The notes under the pieces: model-generated
Databases searched by the model: none
What the model saw: only the letters and a program-made list of their open reading frames with translations
Told to the model about the DNA's origin: nothing
Part shown: positions 1 to 8,362 of the stretch, piece by piece
Position numbering within the stretch: the stretch's first letter is position 1
Layout of the letters: each line of letters starts with the position of its first letter
Assembly: GCA_026393575.1 (NCBI GenBank)
Contig: JAPKZX010000023.1
Span: 31,528-95,527 of the forward strand
Direction of reading: 5' to 3'
Length of the DNA stretch: 64,000 bases
DNA from: Actinomycetota bacterium
GTDB lineage: Bacteria > Actinomycetota > Acidimicrobiia > Acidimicrobiales > Ilumatobacteraceae
Position numbers and translations under genes: made by a program

Positions 1-594
1 ATTGATTTTCCATCGCAAGGCGATCGTTTCAAAGTTCTCGAAGGACAATTACAGGCCATCAATAAGTGGCGAAATGGTGAGCGTGTTACACAGAGTTCAC
101 CTGGCGTCGAACTGCGTGACGCATCGATGGTGCCAACTGCAATGGGCGCATTGCCGTTGTGGCTTGGTGGGCTCGGCCCAAAGCAAACATTGCGTATGGC
201 CGGTGCATATGCAAATGGATGGAATGCTGCGTATGCGAGCCCCGCACAGTACAAAGAGTTAAACGGCATCTTGGACGATTGGTGTGAGAAAGCGGGACGT
301 AAGCCGACAGATGTTGAACGCAGTATCAATCTTTCTTTCGGCCTCAGCAGCGAAGACATCGGCGTCGTCACTCAGCAGTTGCACGAACAGTGGGGTGCAG
401 CGTCAGAGCGCATCATTGCCGGTTCGTTACTAGGCCGCCCCGAAGATGCGATGGAACAGATTGCGCCGTTCGTTGAGGCAGGCGCTCAACTCATCAATAT
501 CGCGATTCGTCCACCATGGAATCAAGAAATCTTGGCCGAGTACATCGAGGCCGTAGTTCCGATGATGAAAAAGGAATGGGGTACGGTTCTGTAA
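1..594 (+). CDS. LLM-class (luciferase-like) F420/flavin-dependent oxidoreductase, C-terminal part; 5' end outside window
   Basis: Frame 1 is open from base 1 (IDFPSQGDRFKVLEGQLQAINKWRNGERV...) to the stop at 594; LLM-like C-terminal sequence (LWLGGLGPKQTLRMAGAYANGWNA). Confidence 0.75.
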   Translation: MDFPSQGDRFKVLEGQLQAINKWRNGERVTQSSPGVELRDASMVPTAMGALPLWLGGLGPKQTLRMAGAYANGWNAAYASPAQYKELNGILDDWCEKAGRKPTDVERSINLSFGLSSEDIGVVTQQLHEQWGAASERIIAGSLLGRPEDAMEQIAPFVEAGAQLINIAIRPPWNQEILAEYIEAVVPMMKKEWGTVL

Positions 595-607
595 GAACCG
601 AGGTCAC

Positions 608-1411
608 ATGGATTTTGAAACTGTTTTGTATGAGGTAGCCGACGGCGTTGCCACTATCACTTTGAACCGTCCGCAAGCAATGAACGCATGGACTCCACAA
701 TTGAGTGACGAGTTGTCTTTGGCCATGGGTGCTGCTGACGCAAACGACGATGTGCGCGCAGTGGTGCTCACTGGCGCAGGAAAAGCATTTTGTGTTGGCG
801 CTGACCTCAGTGATGGTGAAGAGGGTTTCAGGGCGGGCCAACAAAGCCGTCGCGAAGGCCCACGATGCATGCCGTACAAAGTACGAAAGCCCGTCATTGC
901 GGCCATTAACGGGCATGCGGTCGGAGTTGGCATCACATACCCAATGCTGTGCGACATCCGCATAGTTTCTGAATCAGCCAAGATTCAATACGCCATGGTT
1001 CGCCGTGGCATTTTGCCTGAATTGGGTTCACACGTTCTTCTGCCTCGCGTCATCGGATTCTCTCGTGCAGCAGATTTGTTGTTAACTGGTCGACTCATCA
1101 TGGGCACAGAAGCTGCAGAGATGGGATTAGCTTCACAAGCTCTTCCCACCGAAGAGGTGTTACCTGCTGCGATGACAATTGCTCGCGATATCGCAGAAAA
1201 TGTGGCGCCTGTGTCAGCGGCTCTTGCAAAACAACTGATGTGGAATGGACTCACTGTCGGTATCGACGAAATGATTGCAGCCGAGGGGCGATTGTTGCCT
1301 GGTCTCATCAAAGCTCCTGACTCCGGTGAAGGCGTTCGTGCGTTTTTTGAAAAGAGAACACCGAAGTGGCAGATGCGAGTTTCGACCGACGTGCCAGATC
1401 TCGGTATATGA
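608..1411 (+). CDS. Enoyl-CoA hydratase/isomerase family protein (crotonase fold)
   Basis: YEVADGVATITLNRPQAMNAWTPQLSDEL, GAGKAFCVGADLS, AAINGHAVGVGI motifs. Confidence 0.9.
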   Translation: MDFETVLYEVADGVATITLNRPQAMNAWTPQLSDELSLAMGAADANDDVRAVVLTGAGKAFCVGADLSDGEEGFRAGQQSRREGPRCMPYKVRKPVIAAINGHAVGVGITYPMLCDIRIVSESAKIQYAMVRRGILPELGSHVLLPRVIGFSRAADLLLTGRLIMGTEAAEMGLASQALPTEEVLPAAMTIARDIAENVAPVSAALAKQLMWNGLTVGIDEMIAAEGRLLPGLIKAPDSGEGVRAFFEKRTPKWQMRVSTDVPDLGI

Positions 1412-3108
1412 CCTCGTCGCGCCGTGTAACGATCCTCGCCATCCTTTGTATGGCTGTATCTCTCATTATTGCTTTGGTGACTGCGGCGCGAATCTCAGGG
1501 CCATCTATACGTCCGGACGAATGGGGTTATCTGCTGAATGGTCAGGTGCTCATTGGGCATGAAGAAGTGCGACTTCCTTTTTCATCTATGTACCCAGCAG
1601 GTTTTGGATTAATCACTGGTGCTTGGGCTTGGGTGGGTGGCTCATTGCACATTGCATATCGACTAACACTTTTTACGAACATCGCATTGATGGCCGTACT
1701 TGGTTACTTGGTATTTACGTTCACGGTGAGCACATTGAAGGCCAACCGCACGACTGGGTATCTCGTTGCGGCCCTTGTCATTGCATCGCCCGGCACCTTG
1801 GCTGGTTCGCTGTTTGCGCTACCAGAGACATTGTGCAAAGCGGTCTTCATGTTGCTCGTGGTGTTGATTGGTTCCATGGTTTCTCGACCTCGCCTGATGG
1901 TGGTTGTTCTCTTTGGTGCCGTGGCTGGGCTTGCACCGATTTTTTCGAGTCGACTCGTGGCAATCACAGTCAGTGCTGTTGTTGTGCTCATTGCGCTTGC
2001 ATGGAATGGCATTGTGAGTCGTTCAGCAGCGCTACTTGGTGCGGTATCCCTCGTGGTTGGTTATGTCATCACAAGAAGCGTGAACTCAATTGTTCGCGAT
2101 GTGTTGTATTTCGGACGGCGTTCAGGCGAGAGCCGAATCCTGAATCGTGCCTTCACAGTGCATTTATGGCCAGAAGTCATTCGTGAAGTAGCAGGCCAAA
2201 TTTGGTACGTATCTGCTGCGACTGCGTGTCTGGGTCTCGTTGGTTTGGTTGCAATGGTTCGTGCCGTGAGTAAGAAGGCGCGCGCGTACAAGCGCAGTGA
2301 TGAGCAATCGCCCGAGCGATTTGCATTCGTTTTTATTCTGATGACCTTTGCCTTCTTGATCGTGCTTGGTGCACTCCAATTGGCATTGGGCAAAAGGGCC
2401 GACCATTACATTTACGGTCGATACGTAGAGATGTGTGTTCCTGCTTTGTTCGCAGTTGCATGTGTAACGCTCGAGCGAACAAAGTTGCTCGCAGAGCGTT
2501 TGTGGCGTTGGTCAATTGTGTTTTTCGCTTTTCTGACTGCGATGTACGTCTTGTTGGTTGGTGCAGATGCCGTATGGCGCGCCATTTCGATTGATGGTCC
2601 TATGCGTACAGCCAATGTTCTGGCCATCGACGCATTGAGCCATGCGGTGCGTCGCCCTGGCCTCTTGACTATGACGCCGGTTCTGTGCGCCGTCAGCATT
2701 GCCGTTGTTTATTTGTATATGCGCAAAAAGGAGGTGGCACTCGTGGTTCTTGCCTCGCTATTGCTGGTCTCATCTGCATGGACTACTTCGTCGACTCTCA
2801 TCAACAGGTCGTCGCCTGACAGAGGTGTCGGTGTTGCTTTGCAGGGCGTGAGTCATGCAGATTCGTCTCGCATTGCCTACGACGGCCTGAAGCCTCAAGA
2901 TCGTAACTATTACACCTTGCGATATGCATCCCATCCGTCGCTCATTGTGTGGGTAGATACTCGAACCGATATTCGCATCCCAGAATCATTCGCTTGCCTC
3001 TATGGGTACGCGGATCGCAAGCCGATTGATGGGGAGTGGGAAATTGTTGGTCGCGAAATCTCCATCGAGAGGGTGTTGTGGCGTCGTGTGGGGCAGTCCT
3101 CCTGCTGA
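1408..3108 (+). CDS. Polytopic membrane protein, possible GT-C-like glycosyltransferase; paralogue of 11250..12980
   Basis: Multiple hydrophobic helices; ATGA overlap with the upstream stop suggests start at 1408; shares GPSIRPDEWGYLLNGQ and the C-terminal IDGEWEIVGREISIERVLWRRVGQSSC with the 11250 protein. Confidence 0.75.
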   Translation: MTSSRRVTILAILCMAVSLIIALVTAARISGPSIRPDEWGYLLNGQVLIGHEEVRLPFSSMYPAGFGLITGAWAWVGGSLHIAYRLTLFTNIALMAVLGYLVFTFTVSTLKANRTTGYLVAALVIASPGTLAGSLFALPETLCKAVFMLLVVLIGSMVSRPRLMVVVLFGAVAGLAPIFSSRLVAITVSAVVVLIALAWNGIVSRSAALLGAVSLVVGYVITRSVNSIVRDVLYFGRRSGESRILNRAFTVHLWPEVIREVAGQIWYVSAATACLGLVGLVAMVRAVSKKARAYKRSDEQSPERFAFVFILMTFAFLIVLGALQLALGKRADHYIYGRYVEMCVPALFAVACVTLERTKLLAERLWRWSIVFFAFLTAMYVLLVGADAVWRAISIDGPMRTANVLAIDALSHAVRRPGLLTMTPVLCAVSIAVVYLYMRKKEVALVVLASLLLVSSAWTTSSTLINRSSPDRGVGVALQGVSHADSSRIAYDGLKPQDRNYYTLRYASHPSLIVWVDTRTDIRIPESFACLYGYADRKPIDGEWEIVGREISIERVLWRRVGQSSC

Positions 3109-3143
3109 TTTTTAGACACCTGCTTTGCGTCTAAGGTGTAAAT

Positions 3144-3920
3144 ATGAAAACAGCAAATGTCAATGGAATAACACTCGCGTTTGAAGATTCGGGCGGTTCT
3201 GGTCCCGTCGTCATCTTGAGTCACGGCTTCCTCATGGACCATTCCATGTTTGATGCCCAAGTTGCAGCACTCAAGAATTCGTACCGCGTGATCACCTGGG
3301 ACGAAAGAGGCTTCGGCGGAACTCGCGCAGAAGCGGACTTCACATATTGGGATTCAGCGAATGACGTTCTAGCTCTCATGGACCACTTGAATATTGCTTC
3401 TGCTGTTGTGGGTGGAATGTCGCAAGGGGGCTTCTTGTCTCTTCGTGTAGCGCTAACATCTCCTGAGCGAGTGAAGGCCCTCATCCTTATTGATACGCAA
3501 GCAGGCACAGAAGACCCAGCAACTATCGAGCCGTATAACCAACTGCACGCAGCATGGTTGGAACATGGCGCAGTTGCTGTGCAAGACATCATTGCCGGCA
3601 TCATTCTTGGCCCAGGCGAGTGGAGCGAGTGGTTCGCCAAGTGGGGCGCTATGCAGCCTGATCAATTCTCAAAGGCATTCAACTGCCTCATGCATCGTGA
3701 TGACATCACTAGTCGTCTGGGAGAAATCAAATGTCCATCCCTCATCGTGCACGGAACTGCAGATGTGGCCATCGGAATGGAAAAAGCAGAGGTGCTGCGT
3801 GACTCCATTGCGGGAACCACAACTTTGGTGGCCATCGAGGGCGGGCCACACGCCGCCAACATGACTCATGCAGAGCCCGTGAACGCAGCGATTCTCCAAT
3901 TCTTGGGGTCACTCGCATAA
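3144..3920 (+). CDS. Alpha/beta hydrolase
   Basis: VVILSHGFLMDHSMF, VVGGMSQGGFLSLR nucleophile elbow, C-terminal GGPHAANMTHAEPVN. Confidence 0.88.
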   Translation: MKTANVNGITLAFEDSGGSGPVVILSHGFLMDHSMFDAQVAALKNSYRVITWDERGFGGTRAEADFTYWDSANDVLALMDHLNIASAVVGGMSQGGFLSLRVALTSPERVKALILIDTQAGTEDPATIEPYNQLHAAWLEHGAVAVQDIIAGIILGPGEWSEWFAKWGAMQPDQFSKAFNCLMHRDDITSRLGEIKCPSLIVHGTADVAIGMEKAEVLRDSIAGTTTLVAIEGGPHAANMTHAEPVNAAILQFLGSLA

Positions 3921-3956
3921 CTGAAAGACTGTCGTTCTCAACCATCAGGGGGAACT

Positions 3957-5189
3957 ATGCCGTTGGAACTAGATTTCGGACCAGCAGCTCAGGCTTTTCG
4001 CGCCGAGCTACGTGAATGGCTCGAAGCCAATAAGCCAGCAGAACTAATTGGTGTTTCTGCAGACGCACTTGCCCGAGGAAAAATGACTCCTGCTGCGCGT
4101 GAGTGGGTGAAGAAACTCTCCGACAACAAGTACATGTGCGTGTCTTGGCCAAAGGAATACGGCGGCCGTGGTTTGAGCGGACTCGAAGTGGCCGTGATGA
4201 ATGAAGAGTTCGCTCGGGCAAACGTTCCTCGCATCACTCGCGGCATGGGTGAGTGGCTTGTGGGGCCATCCATCATTGTGTGGGGAACAGAAGAGCAGAA
4301 GAAGAGATTCCTGCCGCGCATTATCGATGGCACAGATCGTTACTGTCAGGGATTCTCCGAACCAGATGCCGGCTCTGACTTGGCCGCACTCAAAACTCGA
4401 GGCGTCATTGACGGTGAAGAAGTGGTGATCACCGGACAAAAAGTGTGGACTTCAGGTGCAACTGAAGCAAACATGATGTTCTGCTTGTGTCGCACAGATT
4501 TCAACGTGCCGAAGCACCAGGGAATTTCGTATGTTCTCTTGCCTATGTTCCATGATGACAAATCATCTAATGGGATTGAGTTGCGTCCCATTCAGCAACC
4601 TCATGGTGCTTCGCACTTCACGGAGACCTTTCTCACTGAATCTCGCGCACCTGTTGCAAACATCATTGGCGGCATGAACAACGGTTGGCGTGTCACCATG
4701 ACAACTCTTGGTAACGAGCGCGGTGGAAATGCCACTACGCAGCATGTGGAGTTCACACGTCAATTCTGGGACGGCGTGAAACTTCTCAAGGAATCTGGCA
4801 AGACCGCGGACCCCGTTGTTCGTCAGCAACTTGCGTGGGCCTTTACCCATGTGGAAATTATGCGGTTCCAAGGCTTGAAGTTGCTTTCCGAAGTTATTGC
4901 TCGCAAAGAACCGGGACCAGCTGCGTCTATCAACAAGATGTTCTGGTCAGAGTACGCCCAAAAGTTCAGCACGTTCATGGTCAACGCGCGTGGAGCAGAT
5001 TCGCTTCTCATCGAGAACGACAAAGACGGCAAGTACGAAGTTGATCGCTGGATTGGTTCAATGTTCCAACATCGATCATCGACAATCTGGGGTGGTACAG
5101 CCCAAGTGCAACGCAACATTGTGGGAGAACGGGTACTCGGGCTCCCGAAGGAGCCCGACCCGAACAAGCCTCGCCCACAAGTGGACTAA
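3957..5189 (+). CDS. Acyl-CoA dehydrogenase family protein
   Basis: YCQGFSEPDAGSDLAALKTRG, ITGQKVWTSGA, C-terminal STIWGGTAQVQRNIVGERVLGLPKEP. Confidence 0.92.
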   Translation: MPLELDFGPAAQAFRAELREWLEANKPAELIGVSADALARGKMTPAAREWVKKLSDNKYMCVSWPKEYGGRGLSGLEVAVMNEEFARANVPRITRGMGEWLVGPSIIVWGTEEQKKRFLPRIIDGTDRYCQGFSEPDAGSDLAALKTRGVIDGEEVVITGQKVWTSGATEANMMFCLCRTDFNVPKHQGISYVLLPMFHDDKSSNGIELRPIQQPHGASHFTETFLTESRAPVANIIGGMNNGWRVTMTTLGNERGGNATTQHVEFTRQFWDGVKLLKESGKTADPVVRQQLAWAFTHVEIMRFQGLKLLSEVIARKEPGPAASINKMFWSEYAQKFSTFMVNARGADSLLIENDKDGKYEVDRWIGSMFQHRSSTIWGGTAQVQRNIVGERVLGLPKEPDPNKPRPQVD

Positions 5190-5197
5190 CGGTTGTT

Positions 5198-5214
5198 CCT
5201 CAGCATTGCTGAGG
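5198..5214. terminator. Possible weak bidirectional hairpin between convergent genes
   Basis: CCTCAG-CATTG-CTGAGG inverted repeat in the 31-nt gap; no clear U-tract. Confidence 0.3.
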
Positions 5215-5220
5215 GGATGA

Positions 5221-5892
5221 TTATTCCTGTTCTTCTGCGTCTTTGCCGGTCTCAAACGCGCTGCCGCGTTGAGTCTCTTCGTAGCGACGCTTTTTGTCAC
5301 GGATGTTCTTAATTGCAGTGGACGTGCTGCTGAATGCAAGACGTGCATTTGCACCGTCGCGCTTCCATTGCTGAGTGTCTCCTGCGTGAATACCCATGCG
5401 CTCTGCATCGTTGTATGCATCAAGACCTGCTGAAAGGTAGATGAAACTCCAGCCAGCTTCGGTGCGCTCCGCGATGAGTTGACGAATCTGCTCAAGCGTG
5501 AACTCACGACTCTGGTTCTCTTCACCGTCAGTGATCGCCACAAAGATGACGTCTTGTGGTGCAAGACCTGCTGCTACGCGAGCCTCGCCGTCTACCTTTG
5601 CGCGACCAATTGCTAATCCCGTTGCGTCGAGCAGGGGAGTGCCGCCGCGCGGTTGAAAGGTTTGACCGGTGAGATGGGTGATCTCTGCCAACGGAGCGCC
5701 CCAGACTGTGACGTCTTGGGGGTCTTGTGAGTCGAACTGGATGATGGACATGCGTGCATCGTTTCCATTGCTCCGTTGGTCATCGACAAAGGTGTTGAAC
5801 CCTCCGATGACGTCTGACGCAATTGTCGCCATTGAACCTGAACGGTCAATGAGGACCACGATGTGGGTGCTGTTTTCTATTGATGGGGCCAT
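5221..5892 (-). CDS. von Willebrand factor type A (VWA) domain protein
   Basis: HIVVLIDRSGSMA is a DxSxS MIDAS motif; FVAITDGEEN; start at MAPSIENS preceded by AAGGAG. Confidence 0.88.
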   Translation of the reverse strand: MAPSIENSTHIVVLIDRSGSMATIASDVIGGFNTFVDDQRSNGNDARMSIIQFDSQDPQDVTVWGAPLAEITHLTGQTFQPRGGTPLLDATGLAIGRAKVDGEARVAAGLAPQDVIFVAITDGEENQSREFTLEQIRQLIAERTEAGWSFIYLSAGLDAYNDAERMGIHAGDTQQWKRDGANARLAFSSTSTAIKNIRDKKRRYEETQRGSAFETGKDAEEQE

Positions 5893-5909
5893 TGTTACTC
5901 CTTGTAAGG

Positions 5910-5930
5910 ATGTCCTCCGATTAAGGACAT
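5910..5930. promoter_or_regulatory. Inverted repeat just upstream of the VWA gene
   Basis: ATGTCCT-ccgatta-AGGACAT, perfect 7-bp arms, in the nrtR-like/VWA intergenic region. Confidence 0.35.
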
Positions 5931-5984
5931 ATGTACAAGATACCAAGGGGGTGGGTCGTAATTACCCTAAATGGCTGAGACGGG

Positions 5985-6734
5985 CTATCGACGTGTCTTT
6001 GTGTCTTGTGATCGGCGAAACCGAATAGGTGAGGAGAGGGTCGTGGTTCGACCAGCTTTGTACATCTGTGCGGGTCTGCCTGGCAGCGATCCGAAATCTG
6101 AAAGCTCGTCGATTGGAATTACAAGTCCGTCGACGGCGTCTACCTTGCGACGGAAGTTGGCGGGGTCGACTCTGTATTGAAGGAATGCCTCATACACGCC
6201 GCGCAATTCGCTGATTGTAAATTTCGGGTTACAGAAACTGAGAGCCACATTCGTGTCTTCAAGCAGCTGGCGTGCTGCTTTGCGAGCGTCATAGATGATG
6301 TTTGAGTGGTCGAACTCTAAAAGCCGTTTATCTCTCAGTCGCCTGTAGGGAATAAAACTGGCCTCATCTGAGTTAAACGCGGGCTTCAATTGTTCGGGGT
6401 GGGGAACAAGCGCCATGTAGGCAATGGCGATAGCACGAAAACGGTCGTCTCTGTCTGGGTCGCCGTATGCGCCTACATGGTGGAGGTCGCTTGTCTTCAG
6501 ACGAAGGCCAGTTTCTTCACCAACTTTTCGAATGGAGGTATCTGTCAGCTTTTCGTCTTCACCGACTAGCCCACCAGGGAGGGCCCATTTGCCGGCTTTA
6601 CCCTCTGGACGCTTCATCACAAGGACTTCGAGGCGATCCCCGGGTTCTACATCACGGTCAGGATTAATTGTGAAGACAACGGTGTCTACGTACACAAAAA
6701 AGTTCATTTGTTTCGTGCGTTTAAAGGTGGCCAT
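5985..6734 (-). CDS. NrtR-like NUDIX-domain transcriptional regulator (start may be 6707)
   Basis: GKWALPGGLVGEDEKLTDTSIRKVGEETGL NUDIX-box region; C-terminal TISELRGVYEAFLQYRVDPANFRRKVDAVDGLV resembles the NrtR winged helix. Confidence 0.8.
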   Translation of the reverse strand: MATFKRTKQMNFFVYVDTVVFTINPDRDVEPGDRLEVLVMKRPEGKAGKWALPGGLVGEDEKLTDTSIRKVGEETGLRLKTSDLHHVGAYGDPDRDDRFRAIAIAYMALVPHPEQLKPAFNSDEASFIPYRRLRDKRLLEFDHSNIIYDARKAARQLLEDTNVALSFCNPKFTISELRGVYEAFLQYRVDPANFRRKVDAVDGLVIPIDELSDFGSLPGRPAQMYKAGRTTTLSSPIRFRRSQDTKTRR

Positions 6735-6751
6735 ATCGCAATTCTACTCAT
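6704..6751 (-). CDS. Putative 15-codon leader ORF (MSRIAIWPPLNARNK) upstream of the NrtR-like gene
   Basis: GGAGGTGA 5 nt upstream of the ATG; its TGA overlaps the ATG at 6707 of the NrtR-like frame (ATGA). Confidence 0.35.
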   Translation of the reverse strand: MSRIAIWPPLNARNK

Positions 6752-6793
6752 TTTGGTCACCTCCACCCTTATTTATCAACGAAAAAACACCCC

Positions 6794-6812
6794 TGTGTTA
6801 TATTATGTCACA
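6794..6812. promoter_or_regulatory. Imperfect palindrome, candidate operator in a divergent promoter region
   Basis: TGTGttATAtTATgtCACA: 7 of 9 arm pairs match around a central T; lies between the divergent NrtR-like and ADP-ribosylglycohydrolase genes. Confidence 0.45.
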
Positions 6813-6826
6813 TCTACCCTAATCCC

Positions 6827-8362
6827 GTGTTTCGAGAAATTGAGCACAGAAAGCAGAACAACATGGCCCCACACCAAACTCACAAAGCAATAGAGGGTGA
6901 TGATCTCGATTATCACCAGTCCGGACGAGCGCTTGGCTCAATCATTGGTTCCGCAGTCGGAGACGCCACAGGCGCTCCATTTGAGTTTGGTCCTGGTGGA
7001 CAATGGCTTCGTAGGTTTCCAAAACCAGTTCTTGGTGGCATGGGTGAGATGGTGGGCGGTGGCTCTTTCGACTGGGAGCCTGGCGAATTTACGGACGACA
7101 CACAGATGGCTATGGCCCTGGCCGAGTCCCTCATCTCGAGTGGCGGCTTCGATGTTGACTCTGTTTGGGAGTTTTTCCGTGCTTGGTACAAAGAGGCAGT
7201 AGACGTTGGCATCAACACTGGTCGCGTATTGCGCCAGACACGTCACGAGGGGGCAGCAGAGGCTGCTCATCGTGCTCACGGACAAAGTGCCAGCAATGGC
7301 AGCATCATGCGCATTGCACCAGTAGGCGTGTTCGGAGTTCGTCTCGGACGTGCAGACACCATTCGTCTGGCGATTCAGCAATCTGATGTCACTCATTTCG
7401 ATCGTGCTGCTGCAACTGGAGCTGCAATCGTCGCTGAGGTGATTCGTCACTGCATCGTTACCGGCGATTTTGAGTCCGCTCTCAGTGAGGAGACTTTCGT
7501 AGCAGTGGCTCATGAACTTGGGGCCGAGGGCGAAGCACTTGTGGCTCCATATCGCCAGTTGTTGTCTTCGAACTTTGATCCATTCAGTTATGAAGGACAT
7601 TCCAATGGCTCAGCCTGGGTAGCAACGGCACAAGCAGTGTGGGCTATTCGTTCAACGTCTAATTTTCACGATGCGATTGTGGCCGCGATTGAACTCGGAG
7701 GCGACACCGACACTGTTGCTGCGATTGCAGGGTCCATGGCTGGTGCGTTATACGGCATTCAGGGAATTCCGGTGCGCTGGACAACTCATGTTCATGGGTA
7801 TCTCACATTGCCAAACGGAGAAAAGAAGCATTACCGCACTCAAGATTTATTGAATGTTGCACGCTGTCTTCTTGGTTTGGGAAATGCACGTATGTCTCGT
7901 CCAGACACCAAGTTTCCAGCCAAAGAAGTGCATGAGGCTGGAGTGCTGGCGGCAAGTCTCGAAGGAGCTGCCGACGTCGATACGTCGGTAGCCGTGGTGT
8001 CCTTGTGCTTGGTTGCAGATCGTTTCGTTAACCACTCTCATCGTCGTTTGGTGTTTCTTCGCGACGAGCCTCGCATATACAACCCGAACTTGCATTTTGT
8101 GGTTCGCGACGCCGTAGACGCGGTGAATGCGTTCCTGCACGAAGGTAAGAAAGTGGTGGTGCATTGCCATGGTGGACGAAGCCGCACGGCACTCGTGCTC
8201 AAGGCGTGGTACATGCAGCACGAGAACAAAACCCATGACGAGGCCCACGAGTGGCTCTCTGACACATGGCCGCACTATGAAACATGGAACGACTCTTTTT
8301 GGGATTATCTCGAAAACGAGTGGACCGCGCATTTGGCTAGCAGCCTGAAGGAGAACAAGTGA
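6827..8362 (+). CDS. ADP-ribosylglycohydrolase (DraG family) fused to a C-terminal CX5R Cys-phosphatase domain; start may be ATG 6863
   Basis: DraG motifs IGSAVGDATGAPFEF, GEFTDDTQMAMALAESL, NGSIMRIAPVGVF, ELGGDTDTVAAIAGSMAGALYG; C-terminal VVVHCHGGRSRTALVLKAWYM is a PTP/DSP HCX5R loop. Confidence 0.88.
   Translation: MFREIEHRKQNNMAPHQTHKAIEGDDLDYHQSGRALGSIIGSAVGDATGAPFEFGPGGQWLRRFPKPVLGGMGEMVGGGSFDWEPGEFTDDTQMAMALAESLISSGGFDVDSVWEFFRAWYKEAVDVGINTGRVLRQTRHEGAAEAAHRAHGQSASNGSIMRIAPVGVFGVRLGRADTIRLAIQQSDVTHFDRAAATGAAIVAEVIRHCIVTGDFESALSEETFVAVAHELGAEGEALVAPYRQLLSSNFDPFSYEGHSNGSAWVATAQAVWAIRSTSNFHDAIVAAIELGGDTDTVAAIAGSMAGALYGIQGIPVRWTTHVHGYLTLPNGEKKHYRTQDLLNVARCLLGLGNARMSRPDTKFPAKEVHEAGVLAASLEGAADVDTSVAVVSLCLVADRFVNHSHRRLVFLRDEPRIYNPNLHFVVRDAVDAVNAFLHEGKKVVVHCHGGRSRTALVLKAWYMQHENKTHDEAHEWLSDTWPHYETWNDSFWDYLENEWTAHLASSLKENK

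Noticed and set aside
6827-6862. Firm choice of GTG 6827 as the start of the ADP-ribosylglycohydrolase fusion
   Set aside because: ATG 6863 is equally plausible and neither has a strong SD, so the start is left uncertain.
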